Of a DNA stretch of 64,000 nucleotides, positions 34,520 through 42,834 are shown piece by piece. The notes under the pieces are model-generated. The model saw only the letters and a program-made list of their open reading frames with translations, did not search any database and was not told the origin of the DNA. Source of the DNA: Nonomuraea spiralis (lineage in GTDB: Bacteria; Actinomycetota; Actinomycetes; Streptosporangiales; Streptosporangiaceae); assembly GCF_014648435.1 (NCBI RefSeq), contig NZ_BMRC01000006.1, positions 434,001-498,000 of the forward strand, written 5' to 3'. Within the stretch, counting starts at the first letter, position 1, and every line of letters starts with the position of its first letter. A program made the position numbers and the translations under genes.

Positions 34520-34573
34520 ATGAACGACGTATCGATGCGGGTGCTCCCCCTTCCCGTCACGGCCGGCGACTGA
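34520..34573 (+). CDS. 17-residue leader peptide upstream of rox
   Basis: ATG at 34520 follows GAGGAGGTGAGCCCC, one of the strongest ribosome sites in the window. It opens a 17-codon frame reading MNDVSMRVLPLPVTAGD and stops at 34573. A stable hairpin that holds the rox ribosome site begins five bases later. A strongly translated short frame before such a hairpin is the layout of a translational attenuator. It is too short to be recognised by similarity. Confidence 0.6.
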   Translation: MNDVSMRVLPLPVTAGD

Positions 34574-34577
34574 CGTA

Positions 34578-34627
34578 GGTGTCGCCGGGAGCGCCGAGCC
34601 ACAAGGCACTCCCGAAGGGGCAACACC
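34578..34627 (+). promoter_or_regulatory. RBS-sequestering hairpin before rox
   Basis: GGTGT (34578-34582) pairs with ACACC (34623-34627), CGGGAG (34586-34591) with CTCCCG (34609-34614), and GCC (34593-34595) with GGC (34605-34607). The rox ribosome site AAGGGG (34615-34620) lies between stem arms. Ribosome movement on the leader peptide could change folding. Confidence 0.55.
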
Positions 34628-34628
34628 G

Positions 34629-36083
34629 ATGAACTCTCAAGTCACCGCCGGACCTGCGTCGAACGACGTGATCATCGCCGGGTGCGGGCCGACCGGCGCG
34701 ATGCTGGCCGCCGAACTGCGGCTGCACGGCGTACGGGTGCTCGTGCTGGAGAAGGAGACCGAGCCCAAGTCGTACGTCCGCATCGTCGGTCTGCACGTTC
34801 GCAGCCTCGAACTGATGGCGATGCGCGGACTCCTGGACCGCGTTCTCCAGCACGGAAGACGGCGTCCGGCCGGCGGCTTCTTCGCCGCCATCCACAAACC
34901 CGCCCCCCAGGGCCTGGACTCCGCGCACGCCTATCTGCTGGGCATCCCGCAGCCGGTCATCGAACGCCTGCTCGAGGAGCACGCGATCGAACTGGGCGCG
35001 CAGGTCCGGCACGGCTGTACGGTGACCGGTCTCGCGCAGGACGACGAGGGCGTGACCGTAGAGCTGGCCGACGGGCAACGACTGCGTGCGCGCTACCTCG
35101 TCGGCTGTGACGGCGCCCGCAGCACGGTACGCAAACTGCTCGGCGTCGGCTTCCCCGGCGAGCCCTCCAGGACCGACACGCTCATGGGCGAGATGGAGGT
35201 GGGCGTGCCGCAGGAGGAGATCACCGCCAGGGTGCGCGACCTCGGCCGGACCCATCACCGTTTCTGGCTCCGGCCCTTCGGCGAGGGGATCTACAGCGTG
35301 GTGGTCCCCGCCGCGGAGGTCGGCGATCGCGCGCAACCGCCCACCCTCGATGATTTCCGGCGGCAGCTGCGCGCCGTCGCCGGGACCGACTTCGGCGTGC
35401 ACTCCCCGCGCTGGTTGTCCCGCTTCGGCGACGCCACCCGGCTGGCCGAGCGGTATCGGGCCGGGCGGGTGCTGCTGGCCGGCGACGCGGCGCACATCCA
35501 TCCCCCCATCGGCGGACAGGGCCTCAACCTGGGCGTTCAGGACGCGTTCAACCTCGGCTGGAAGCTGGCCGCGCAGGTCCGCGGCTGGGCGCCGGAACCG
35601 CTGCTGGACACCTACCAGGCCGAACGCCATCCGGTCGCCGAGGACGTGCTGGACAACACCCGCGCCCAGATGGAACTGCTGTCCGCCGAACCGGGCCCGC
35701 AGGCCGTGCGCAGGCTGCTCACCGAACTCATGGACTTCGAGGAGGTGAACCGCCACCTGATCGAGAAGATCACCGCGATCGGCGTCCGCTACGACTTCGG
35801 CGCGGGCCCCGACCTGCTCGGCCGCCGCCTGCGCGACATCGACGTCAAGGCGGGCCGTCTGTACGGTCTGCTGCATCGTGGCCGCGGCCTGCTGCTGGAC
35901 CGTACCGAACGCCTGACCGTCGGCGGCTGGGCGGACCGGGTCGACCAGCTCGCCGATCCCACCGCGGCGGTGGACGTTCCCGGCCTCCTGCTGCGCCCCG
36001 ACGGCCACGTCGCCTGGATCGGCGACGATCAGCGGGACCTGGACGACCACCTCGCCCGCTGGTTCGGCGAGCCCGCCGGCTGA
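34629..36083 (+). CDS. rox: Rifampicin monooxygenase (class A flavoprotein)
   Basis: A 484-aa FAD-dependent monooxygenase that uses NADPH and oxygen to linearise and inactivate rifamycins. Motifs are FAD-binding IIAGCGPTGAMLAAELRLHGVRVLVLEKE (residues 15-43), the DG motif VGCDGARSTVRKLLG, and GD motif VLLAGDAAHIHPPIGGQGLNLG. Segments such as FGVHSPRWLSRFGDATR, NTRAQMELLSAEPGPQAVRR and LIEKITAIGVRYD match what I know of Streptomyces Rox closely, rather than general phenol hydroxylases. Length is normal. It is preceded by a leader peptide and a hairpin covering its ribosome site, which suggests inducible translation. Confidence 0.85.
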   Translation: MNSQVTAGPASNDVIIAGCGPTGAMLAAELRLHGVRVLVLEKETEPKSYVRIVGLHVRSLELMAMRGLLDRVLQHGRRRPAGGFFAAIHKPAPQGLDSAHAYLLGIPQPVIERLLEEHAIELGAQVRHGCTVTGLAQDDEGVTVELADGQRLRARYLVGCDGARSTVRKLLGVGFPGEPSRTDTLMGEMEVGVPQEEITARVRDLGRTHHRFWLRPFGEGIYSVVVPAAEVGDRAQPPTLDDFRRQLRAVAGTDFGVHSPRWLSRFGDATRLAERYRAGRVLLAGDAAHIHPPIGGQGLNLGVQDAFNLGWKLAAQVRGWAPEPLLDTYQAERHPVAEDVLDNTRAQMELLSAEPGPQAVRRLLTELMDFEEVNRHLIEKITAIGVRYDFGAGPDLLGRRLRDIDVKAGRLYGLLHRGRGLLLDRTERLTVGGWADRVDQLADPTAAVDVPGLLLRPDGHVAWIGDDQRDLDDHLARWFGEPAG

Positions 36084-36354
36084 TTCCGCTCGCCCTTGAA
36101 AGCGGCCGCCCTCACCCGTGTCTCCGAGCCGCTCTCCCTCCTGTGAGGGAGGCGGAGGTTCGCACTGCTCGGCGATGTCCCCCGGTGTCGCTCTCGGAAG
36201 GACTTCCAGCGCCACCGAAGGGCTGGTGGACGTTCAGGGGCCGGGCGGCCCACACCCTGACCACGGTCCGCGCGCTGCTGTTCAGCGTCGTCGCCGTCAC
36301 GTACAACCTGGTCCTCCCCTTCGCCGGTTGACCTTCCCGCGAACCGGCTCGCGG

Positions 36355-37452
36355 ATGTCGCTCCCGGATCCCCGTCCCGGCCTCTCCGAGAATGGGGACG
36401 TGCGGACGAAGCCGGCGGGGCGGCCATGGGTGCACGGCGTCGAGGTGGCCACGCGGACGGCGGTCACGCTCGGGATCGTGCTCGTCGCCCTGGCCTGCGC
36501 CGGGCGGCTGGACCTCGCCTCGTACGGCATGTTCGGCGCGTTCTGCGCGGTGTACGGGTTCAACGAGCCCTACCGGGTCCGGGCGCGGACCGTGGGCGTC
36601 GCCGGGGCGGGCATCCTCGTCGCGATCGTCGCCGGGATCCTGCTCTCGGCCACCTCGGCGCCCCTGGCGGTGACCGGGGTGGTGACGCTCCTGGTCCTGG
36701 TGGGCGGGGTCGTCGTGAACACGATGATGGGCCTCGTGCCGGCGCCGCCGTTCTTCGACGTCATCGCTCTGCTCATCTGCGCGGCGATCCCGACGCCGCC
36801 CGGGGAGGTGGGGCTGCGCGCCGGGGTCGCCGCGGCGGCGACCGTGCTCGCGTGGTTGCTGAGCCTGTCCGGATGGGTGGTCAGGCGTGCCTGGCCGGGG
36901 CACGCTGAGACGTCGAGCCGGGTCTTCCGCCCGTTCTTCAAGGACCTGAGCCGGGTGCCGGTCGTCGACCGGACTGTGTTGCGGGACCCGCTGGTGTGGC
37001 GGGCCGTCGCGGAGAACGTGGCCGGAGCCGCCCTCGCCTACGCGATCGGCGTGGCGCTGGGGGGCGCGCATCCGTACTGGGCGGTCCTCACGGTCGTCTG
37101 CGTGATCGCCCCGGCGCGGGCCCGGCCCTCGGCCGCGCACGCGATCGAACGGGTCATCGGCACGGCGGTCGGGCTGGGGGTCGTCTGGCTGCTGGAGCCG
37201 CTCCGGCTCCAGCCCGCGCCGATCATCGTGATCATGGTCGTCTGCCAGTTCTTCACGCAGCTCTTCGTCGTGAACGCCTACGCGCTCGCGCTCGTCTTCA
37301 TCACCGTCATGGTGTTCATGAGCATGTCCTTCATCATGCCGATCACCGGTCCGCTGTTGCTGGAACGGCTCGCCGAGACCGCGATCGGCTCCGGCGTCGG
37401 CCTGCTCCTCATGGCCCCCGACTGGTTCCGCGCACGCCTGCGCCGCGCGTAG
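36355..37452 (+). CDS. FUSC-family membrane protein
   Basis: A 365-aa protein in two similar halves, each with about five to six membrane helices (VATRTAVTLGIVLVALACAG...FGAFCAVYG and AENVAGAALAYAIGVALGGAHPYWAVLTVVCVI), the fusaric-acid-resistance layout. Residues RARPSAAHAIERVIGTAVGLGV form the conserved second-half loop. These proteins are thought to export aromatic acids or support envelope functions. The start could be ATG at 36355 or GTG at 36400; neither has a clear ribosome site. The 271 bases upstream hold no gene I can support. Confidence 0.78.
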   Translation: MSLPDPRPGLSENGDVRTKPAGRPWVHGVEVATRTAVTLGIVLVALACAGRLDLASYGMFGAFCAVYGFNEPYRVRARTVGVAGAGILVAIVAGILLSATSAPLAVTGVVTLLVLVGGVVVNTMMGLVPAPPFFDVIALLICAAIPTPPGEVGLRAGVAAAATVLAWLLSLSGWVVRRAWPGHAETSSRVFRPFFKDLSRVPVVDRTVLRDPLVWRAVAENVAGAALAYAIGVALGGAHPYWAVLTVVCVIAPARARPSAAHAIERVIGTAVGLGVVWLLEPLRLQPAPIIVIMVVCQFFTQLFVVNAYALALVFITVMVFMSMSFIMPITGPLLLERLAETAIGSGVGLLLMAPDWFRARLRRA

Positions 37453-37479
37453 GGCGGGAGCGGCACGCACGGCCGCGGG

Positions 37480-38283
37480 TCAGCGACGGGGCGGGAGCAT
37501 GGCCTTGCGGCCCGGCGCGGCCGGGGACTGGATCGTCATCCCGCCGTCGACGACGAAGAGCTGGCCGGTGATGTACCGCGATTCGTCGGAGGCGAGGAAG
37601 ACCATGGTGTGGCCGATGTCCTCCGGGCTGCCGAGATAGGGCAGGGCGTTCGTACGTTTGAGCCCCTCGACGACCTCCTGGGGCAGGTTGTCCAGGAGCG
37701 CGGGCGTGACCACCGCTCCCGGCGCCACGGCGTTGCAGCGGACGCGGTCCGGGCCGTACTGCACGGCGATCGACTTCGTGAGGTTGATGACGGCGGCCTT
37801 CACCGCGCCGTACGAGATCTGCAGGACGTCTCCCATCAGGCCCGCCACCGAGGCGGTGTTGATGACCGAGCCGCCGCCGCCCTGGATCATGTGGGGAAGG
37901 GCGTGCCGGGTGCCCAGCAGCGTGCTGCGTACGTTGAGGTCGACGGCACGATCGAACTCGGCCATGTCCAGCCGCATCAGGTCCAGGTCCAGGCGCGGGT
38001 TCGTGCCGCCGACATGGTTGCAGAGCACGTCCAGGCGGCCGAACTCGTGCACGGTGGCGCTCACCATGTCGGCCACCGAGCCCTCGTCCGTGACGTCGAC
38101 CGTCATCGCCAGCGCGCGGCCGCCGGCGGACTCGATCAGCCGGCCCGTCTCCTCGACGGCGCTCCGATCACGGTCGGCCACGGCGACCAGCGCGCCCTGC
38201 GCGCTCATCAGCTGCGCGGCGGCGCGGCCGATGCCGCTGCCCGCGCCGGTGATCAGTGCGGCCCTGTCCTTCAGACGGTCCAT
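37480..38283 (-). CDS. SDR-family NAD(P)-dependent oxidoreductase
   Basis: A 267-aa classical short-chain dehydrogenase. It has the cofactor motif TGAGSGIGRAA (13-23), D at the end of strand 2 (VADRD) favouring NAD, the NHVGG block, catalytic serine in INTASVAG, and YGAVK (YxxxK) followed by the PG motif VAPGAVVTPAL. The ATG at 38283 follows GAGGAA. It starts 10 bases after the GH65 phosphorylase gene, so it is the third gene of that operon. A sugar or sugar-derived alcohol is a plausible substrate. Confidence 0.88.
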   Translation of the reverse strand: MDRLKDRAALITGAGSGIGRAAAQLMSAQGALVAVADRDRSAVEETGRLIESAGGRALAMTVDVTDEGSVADMVSATVHEFGRLDVLCNHVGGTNPRLDLDLMRLDMAEFDRAVDLNVRSTLLGTRHALPHMIQGGGGSVINTASVAGLMGDVLQISYGAVKAAVINLTKSIAVQYGPDRVRCNAVAPGAVVTPALLDNLPQEVVEGLKRTNALPYLGSPEDIGHTMVFLASDESRYITGQLFVVDGGMTIQSPAAPGRKAMLPPRR

Positions 38284-38293
38284 GAACGGTTCC

Positions 38294-40669
38294 TCACTCG
38301 GCGGCGGCGGTGGCGGGCGGCTGATGGCGGCGGGCTGGCTCGCGGCCGGGTGGCTGGTGGATCTCCTGTTCCGGCGCCGGCCGCTGCGGGTTGAGCCGGG
38401 TGATCTCCGTCCGGTCCAGGTGGATCTGCTCGCCGTGGTGGGTCAAGGCGAGCGGCGGCCCGTGCAGCAGCCGGTACGACGTCGCCTCCCGGGTGGCGAC
38501 GACGCTCAGCAGGCTGCCGCGGTAGCGCAGCCGGAAGGCCAGCCGGGTGATGTCGGCCGGAAGGGACGGGGCGAAGCAGAGCCGTCCGTGTCCCGCGCGC
38601 ATTCCGCCGAAGCCCGCGACGAGGGCGATCCACGCGCCGGCCAGCGAGGCCATGTGCACGCCGTCCACGGTGTTCTTCTCCAGATCCTCCAGATCCATCA
38701 GGGCCGCCTCGCCGAGATAGCGATAGGCGAGCTCCAGATGGCCCACCTCCGCGGCGATCACCGCCTGGGTGCAGGCCGACAGGGACGAGTCGCGTACGGT
38801 CAGCGCCTCGTAATAGGCGAAATTTCGGGACTTCTGGTCGGCCGTGAAGGCGTCCCCGCGCAGATGCATGGCGAGCACCAGGTCCGCCTGCTTGACCACC
38901 TGCTTGCGGTAGAGATCGAAGTACGGGAAGTGCAGCAGCAACGGGTACTGCCCGGCCCCGGTGGCGGCGAAGTCCCAGAGCGCGTGCTCGGTGAAGCCCT
39001 CGCACTGCTGGTGAACCCCCAGCCGCTCGTCGTACGGCACGGACATCGCCTCCGCCGCGTCACACCAGCGGCGGGTCTCCTCCGCGGTGACCTGGAGCCG
39101 CTTCGCCTGCTCCGGATGGCGGGCCGCGGCCTCGGCCGCCGCGCGGAGGTTCCGCTGGGCCATCAGGTTCGTGTACGCGTTGTCGTCGACCACGGCGGTG
39201 TACTCGTCGGGGCCGGTCACACCGTCGATGCGGTAGCGTCCGGCGGCGTCGTGGTGGCCGAGCGCGCACCACAGCCGGGCCGTCTCGACCAGCAGCGGCA
39301 GGCCGGTCTGCCGTTCGAACGACATGTCCTGGCTGGCGTCGACGTACTGGATGACCGCGTGCGCGATGTCGGCGTTGATGTGGAAGGCCGCGGCTCCGGC
39401 GGGCCAGTAGCCGGAGCACTCCTCGCCGTGGATGGTCCGCCAGGGGAAGGCGGCGCCGTGCAGGCCGAGTTGCCTGGCGCGGGCCCGTGCCAGGGGGATC
39501 GTGGTCCGCCGCCACGACAGCGCGTCCGCGACGGCCGTCGGATGGGTGTAGGTGAGCACCGGCAGTACGAAGATCTCGGTGTCCCAGAAGGCGTGCCCGT
39601 CGTAGCCGGAGCCGGTCAGGCCCTTGGCCGGGATGGCACGCTCTTCCAGGCGCGCGGCCGACTGCAGCAGGTGGAACAGCCCGAAGCGGACCGCCTGCTG
39701 CACCTCGGGGTCGCCCTCCACCTCGACGTCCGCGCCCTGCCAGAAGTCGTCGAGGAAACGCCGCTGGTCCGCGTACAGGCCGTCCCATCCGTCCAGGCGG
39801 GCGGACGCCAGCGCCCCGGCCACCTGGTCGTGCAGCGCGGCCCGCGAGCGCTGCGCCGACCACCCGTAGGAGAAGAACTTGACGAGCCGCAACGTCTGGC
39901 CGGGCGTCAGCCGGGTGGCCACGGTGACCCGGCTGACGTCGTCGGTACCCTGCGCCTCGACCAGGGTGCCGTCCGGCCCGTCGATCTCGTGGCACATCCC
40001 GGCGGCCACGCGCAGGCCGCTGGTCCGGGTGCGATGGACCATGATCGCCGTTCCCTCGCTGCTGGGGACGTTCTCCTCCGCGACCAGCGGCGCCTGCAAC
40101 GGGGCTCCGGCGCGTGGGTCGCCGCCCGCGTAGGTCTGGGTCTCGTTGGCGATGAGCTCCGACTGCACGGCGACGCGCAGCGGCCGGTCGACGGCCTCGA
40201 CCTCGTACAGGATGGCGGCGACCGCGCGATGGGTGAAGGACACCAGCCGGGTGGACCTGATCCGGACCGGGGCCCCGGTCGGGGAGCTCCAGTGGGCCGT
40301 GCGCGTCAGGGTTCCGGCGCGCAGGTCGAGAACGCGTTCGTGCCGGTGCAGCGTTCCGTACCGCAGGTCGAAGGGCTCGTCGCCGACCAGCAACCGGATC
40401 ACCTTGCCGTTGGTGACGTTCACCACCGTCTGCCCGGATTCGGGGTACCCGTAGCCCGCCTCCGCGTACGGCAGCGGCCGCCCCTCGTAGAACCCGTTGA
40501 GGTAGGTGCCCGGCTCGCCGTTCGGCTCGCCCTCGTCCAGGTTGCCGCGCAGCCCGATGTGCCCGTTGGACAGCGTGAACACCGACTCGGTCTGCGCCAG
40601 CACCCGCAGGTCCAGGTGCCGTTCCCGGACCGCCCACGGCTCGACCGTGAACGCGGGGTGCCGGATCAT
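38294..40669 (-). CDS. GH65 disaccharide phosphorylase
   Basis: A 791-aa inverting phosphorylase or hydrolase of the maltose/trehalose/kojibiose phosphorylase family, which splits a glucose disaccharide with phosphate to give beta-glucose 1-phosphate. It has the N-terminal beta-sandwich (VFTLSNGHIGLRGNLDEGEP), the catalytic (alpha/alpha)6 barrel with HAFWDTEIFVLP, the general acid E in GVTGPDEYTAVVDDNAYTN, and a short C-terminal domain (RLAFRLRYRGSLLSVV). The ATG at 40669 overlaps the stop of the beta-phosphoglucomutase gene. That partner converts the product to glucose 6-phosphate. Which disaccharide is used cannot be read from sequence. Confidence 0.9.
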   Translation of the reverse strand: MIRHPAFTVEPWAVRERHLDLRVLAQTESVFTLSNGHIGLRGNLDEGEPNGEPGTYLNGFYEGRPLPYAEAGYGYPESGQTVVNVTNGKVIRLLVGDEPFDLRYGTLHRHERVLDLRAGTLTRTAHWSSPTGAPVRIRSTRLVSFTHRAVAAILYEVEAVDRPLRVAVQSELIANETQTYAGGDPRAGAPLQAPLVAEENVPSSEGTAIMVHRTRTSGLRVAAGMCHEIDGPDGTLVEAQGTDDVSRVTVATRLTPGQTLRLVKFFSYGWSAQRSRAALHDQVAGALASARLDGWDGLYADQRRFLDDFWQGADVEVEGDPEVQQAVRFGLFHLLQSAARLEERAIPAKGLTGSGYDGHAFWDTEIFVLPVLTYTHPTAVADALSWRRTTIPLARARARQLGLHGAAFPWRTIHGEECSGYWPAGAAAFHINADIAHAVIQYVDASQDMSFERQTGLPLLVETARLWCALGHHDAAGRYRIDGVTGPDEYTAVVDDNAYTNLMAQRNLRAAAEAAARHPEQAKRLQVTAEETRRWCDAAEAMSVPYDERLGVHQQCEGFTEHALWDFAATGAGQYPLLLHFPYFDLYRKQVVKQADLVLAMHLRGDAFTADQKSRNFAYYEALTVRDSSLSACTQAVIAAEVGHLELAYRYLGEAALMDLEDLEKNTVDGVHMASLAGAWIALVAGFGGMRAGHGRLCFAPSLPADITRLAFRLRYRGSLLSVVATREATSYRLLHGPPLALTHHGEQIHLDRTEITRLNPQRPAPEQEIHQPPGREPARRHQPPATAAAE

Positions 40670-41430
40670 CCGGCCCTCCGCGACGACCTGCCCCGGCCCA
40701 GCAGGTCGGCCAGGTCGTTGACCACGACGTCGGCGCCGTGGTCGCGCAACGCGTCCGCCTGTCCCGTCCGGTCGACGCCGACGACGAAGCCGAATCCGCC
40801 CGCCCGTCCGGCGGCCACTCCCGCCAGGGCGTCCTCGAACACCACCGCCTCGGCCGCGGCCAGGCCCAGCGCCTCGGCGCCCGCCAGGTACATGTCCGGA
40901 GCCGGCTTGCCCGCGAGGTGGCGCTCCCGGGCGACCACGCCGTCTATCCGGGCCTCGAACTGCGCGGCGAGCCCGGCGGCCGCGAGGACTTGCTCGGTGT
41001 TGGCGCTGGAGGACACGACCGCCCGGCGCAGTCCCGCGTCCCGGACCGCGGCCAGGTAGCGGACCGAACCCGGGAACACGTCCACGCCTTCCTTGTCGAT
41101 GATGGCCTGCACGAGGGCGTTCTTCCGGTTGCTCAGCCCGTACACGGTCATCGTGCCGGGCGGGTCGTCCGGCGTCCCCTCCGGCAGGCCGATGCCTCGC
41201 GACTGAAGGAAACTCCGCGCGCCGTCCAGCCGTTTCTTGCCGTCGACGTAGCGGTCGTAGTCGGCGACCGCGTCGAAGGGCACGAACTCGGTCCCGTGTT
41301 TCTCGGCCCAGGCCCGCAGGAAGTCGTCGAACATCGTCTTCCACGCCCTGGCGTGCACGGTGGCGGTGCGCGTCAGCACGCCGTCCATGTCGAACAGGCA
41401 CCCCCGGATGCCCTCAGGCAGCCCCAGCAT
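40666..41430 (-). CDS. Beta-phosphoglucomutase family HAD protein
   Basis: A 254-aa HAD phosphomutase. Motif I is LFDMDGVLTRT (nucleophile and acid/base aspartates), motif II is VVSSSANTE, motif III K is in HLAGKPAPDMYL and motif IV is VVFEDALAGVAAG. The large cap with RSFLQSRGI matches the beta-PGM-like group found next to GH65 genes. The ATG at 41430 follows GGAGGAT; the longer frame upstream is not supported. It begins the operon PGM-GH65-SDR. The 295 bases upstream (41431-41725) show no gene. Confidence 0.9.
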   Translation of the reverse strand: MLGLPEGIRGCLFDMDGVLTRTATVHARAWKTMFDDFLRAWAEKHGTEFVPFDAVADYDRYVDGKKRLDGARSFLQSRGIGLPEGTPDDPPGTMTVYGLSNRKNALVQAIIDKEGVDVFPGSVRYLAAVRDAGLRRAVVSSSANTEQVLAAAGLAAQFEARIDGVVARERHLAGKPAPDMYLAGAEALGLAAAEAVVFEDALAGVAAGRAGGFGFVVGVDRTGQADALRDHGADVVVNDLADLLGRGRSSRRAG

Positions 41431-41725
41431 GGATCCTCCGTTCACCGTCCCCCGGCCCCCACCTGCGCCTACCCCTCCACCTCCACTTCTCACCGCGTCT
41501 CGCCGAGCCGCCGGGACCCACCCGCGGGACGGTGCAGTGGGGCCGCTCTCATCGACTTCGATCTCGGCGGTTGCCGTGCCGGCGGCGCCCTGGTTCCGCG
41601 GGGTCGCCTGCCGCCGGAGGCGTGACGGTCGGGTCACCCCGCCCTGCCGGCAACGCCGACGGTGTGGTCGGCGTGGCCGGTTCGGTGGTCATGACCCGAG
41701 GGTGGACACCCTCAAGCCGATGCAC

Positions 41726-42598
41726 CTAGTTGATGCAGCCCGGGACCGGTGTGGGTGAGCAGTTGGTCGGGACGTTGCCCCGTACGACCGAGGCCGTCAG
41801 CGTCACGGAGCCGGGAGCGCCCTCGTTGTCGATCCCGCCCGGGGCGTTGTTCGCCCTGTTGTTGTTGATCACGCTACGGCTGATCGTCACGGTGCCGGGC
41901 CCGAAGTTCGCCACGCCTCCCCCGACGTTGGCCGTGTTGTCGTTGATGACACTGCGGATCACGGTGAGGATCCCGTCGTTCGCGATCCCTCCGCCTCTTT
42001 CTCCGGCGCGGTTGTTGTTGATGACGCTGTTGGTGAAGGTCATCCGACCGTCATTGGCCGCGCCGCCGCCGTTCCTGGTCACCGAGTTGAACTGAATAGT
42101 GCTGTTCGACACGTTGACGATGGTTCCGCCGATGCCGCCGATGCCGCCGGAGAATGTGCCGGTGTTCTTGAGGACAAGAATTCGGTCGAGGTTCGTGGTT
42201 CCGTTGTTGACCGCGACGGCTCCGCCGAATCCTCCCGGGGAGGTCGTCGCGTCACCTCCCATGAGCTTGACCCGGTCAAGGTTGAAGTTGGTGTTGACGG
42301 TGAACAGGCGGAACGGGGCCGCCGTCGGGTCCCGCCGGATCGTGCTGTTCTGGCCGTGGATGGTGAGGGGCGTGTTGATGGAGGGCAGCGGACCGGTCGA
42401 ATTGTTCAGGACGTACGTGCAGCCGGGCGTCAGAAAGAGTGTGGCGCCCGGCGCGGCGGTGTTGATCGCGTTGACCAGCGCGGCCCCGGCGCATGGCACG
42501 TTGGCGACATTCGCGCCGGCCGCTGGTGTTCCGGCCGCGAACGCGGCAGCCGTGAGAACGGCGCCCCCGATAACCCGGTAGGCCCTGGTTGCCTGCAT
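41726..42598 (-). CDS. Secreted right-handed beta-helix protein
   Basis: A 290-aa secreted protein. The ATG at 42598 follows GGGGGAGA and begins a signal peptide (YRVIGGAVLTAAAFAAGTPAAGA). The mature part has tandem 20-30-residue turns rich in asparagine and glycine: GGAVAVNNGTTNLDRI, GGGAANDGRMTFTNSVINNN, GGGIANDGILTVIRSVINDN and GGGVANFGPGTVTISRSVINNN. This is the polymorphic-membrane-protein or parallel beta-helix pattern (GGA/GxI..N). Cysteines at both ends may cap the helix. No catalytic motif is seen. An adhesive or surface role is likely. Confidence 0.82.
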   Translation of the reverse strand: MQATRAYRVIGGAVLTAAAFAAGTPAAGANVANVPCAGAALVNAINTAAPGATLFLTPGCTYVLNNSTGPLPSINTPLTIHGQNSTIRRDPTAAPFRLFTVNTNFNLDRVKLMGGDATTSPGGFGGAVAVNNGTTNLDRILVLKNTGTFSGGIGGIGGTIVNVSNSTIQFNSVTRNGGGAANDGRMTFTNSVINNNRAGERGGGIANDGILTVIRSVINDNTANVGGGVANFGPGTVTISRSVINNNRANNAPGGIDNEGAPGSVTLTASVVRGNVPTNCSPTPVPGCIN

Positions 42599-42834
42599 AG
42601 AACTATCTCCCCCGAAAGGACTCATGGTGGTTGAGTAGCGAATAGCTGGATTTGTCATCCCCGGGGCCAATAAGCACTACACGTACGACTTATAGGGCAT
42701 AAAAACGAAAACGGGCATTTGGGGCATCACCATTCTCCGAGCCCTTTCGGCAGCATGAGAATACTTAGCCTCGTGCTTACGAAATCCGGTCGAACAGGCC
42801 GGCCGGGAGTTGAGGCCGGGACCGGCCCGGGGGA

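Noticed and set aside
37658..41059. Very long open frame (1133 codons) on the plus strand
   Set aside because: It is antisense to the SDR, GH65 and phosphoglucomutase genes, which have clear motifs. Long antisense frames are common in high-GC DNA.
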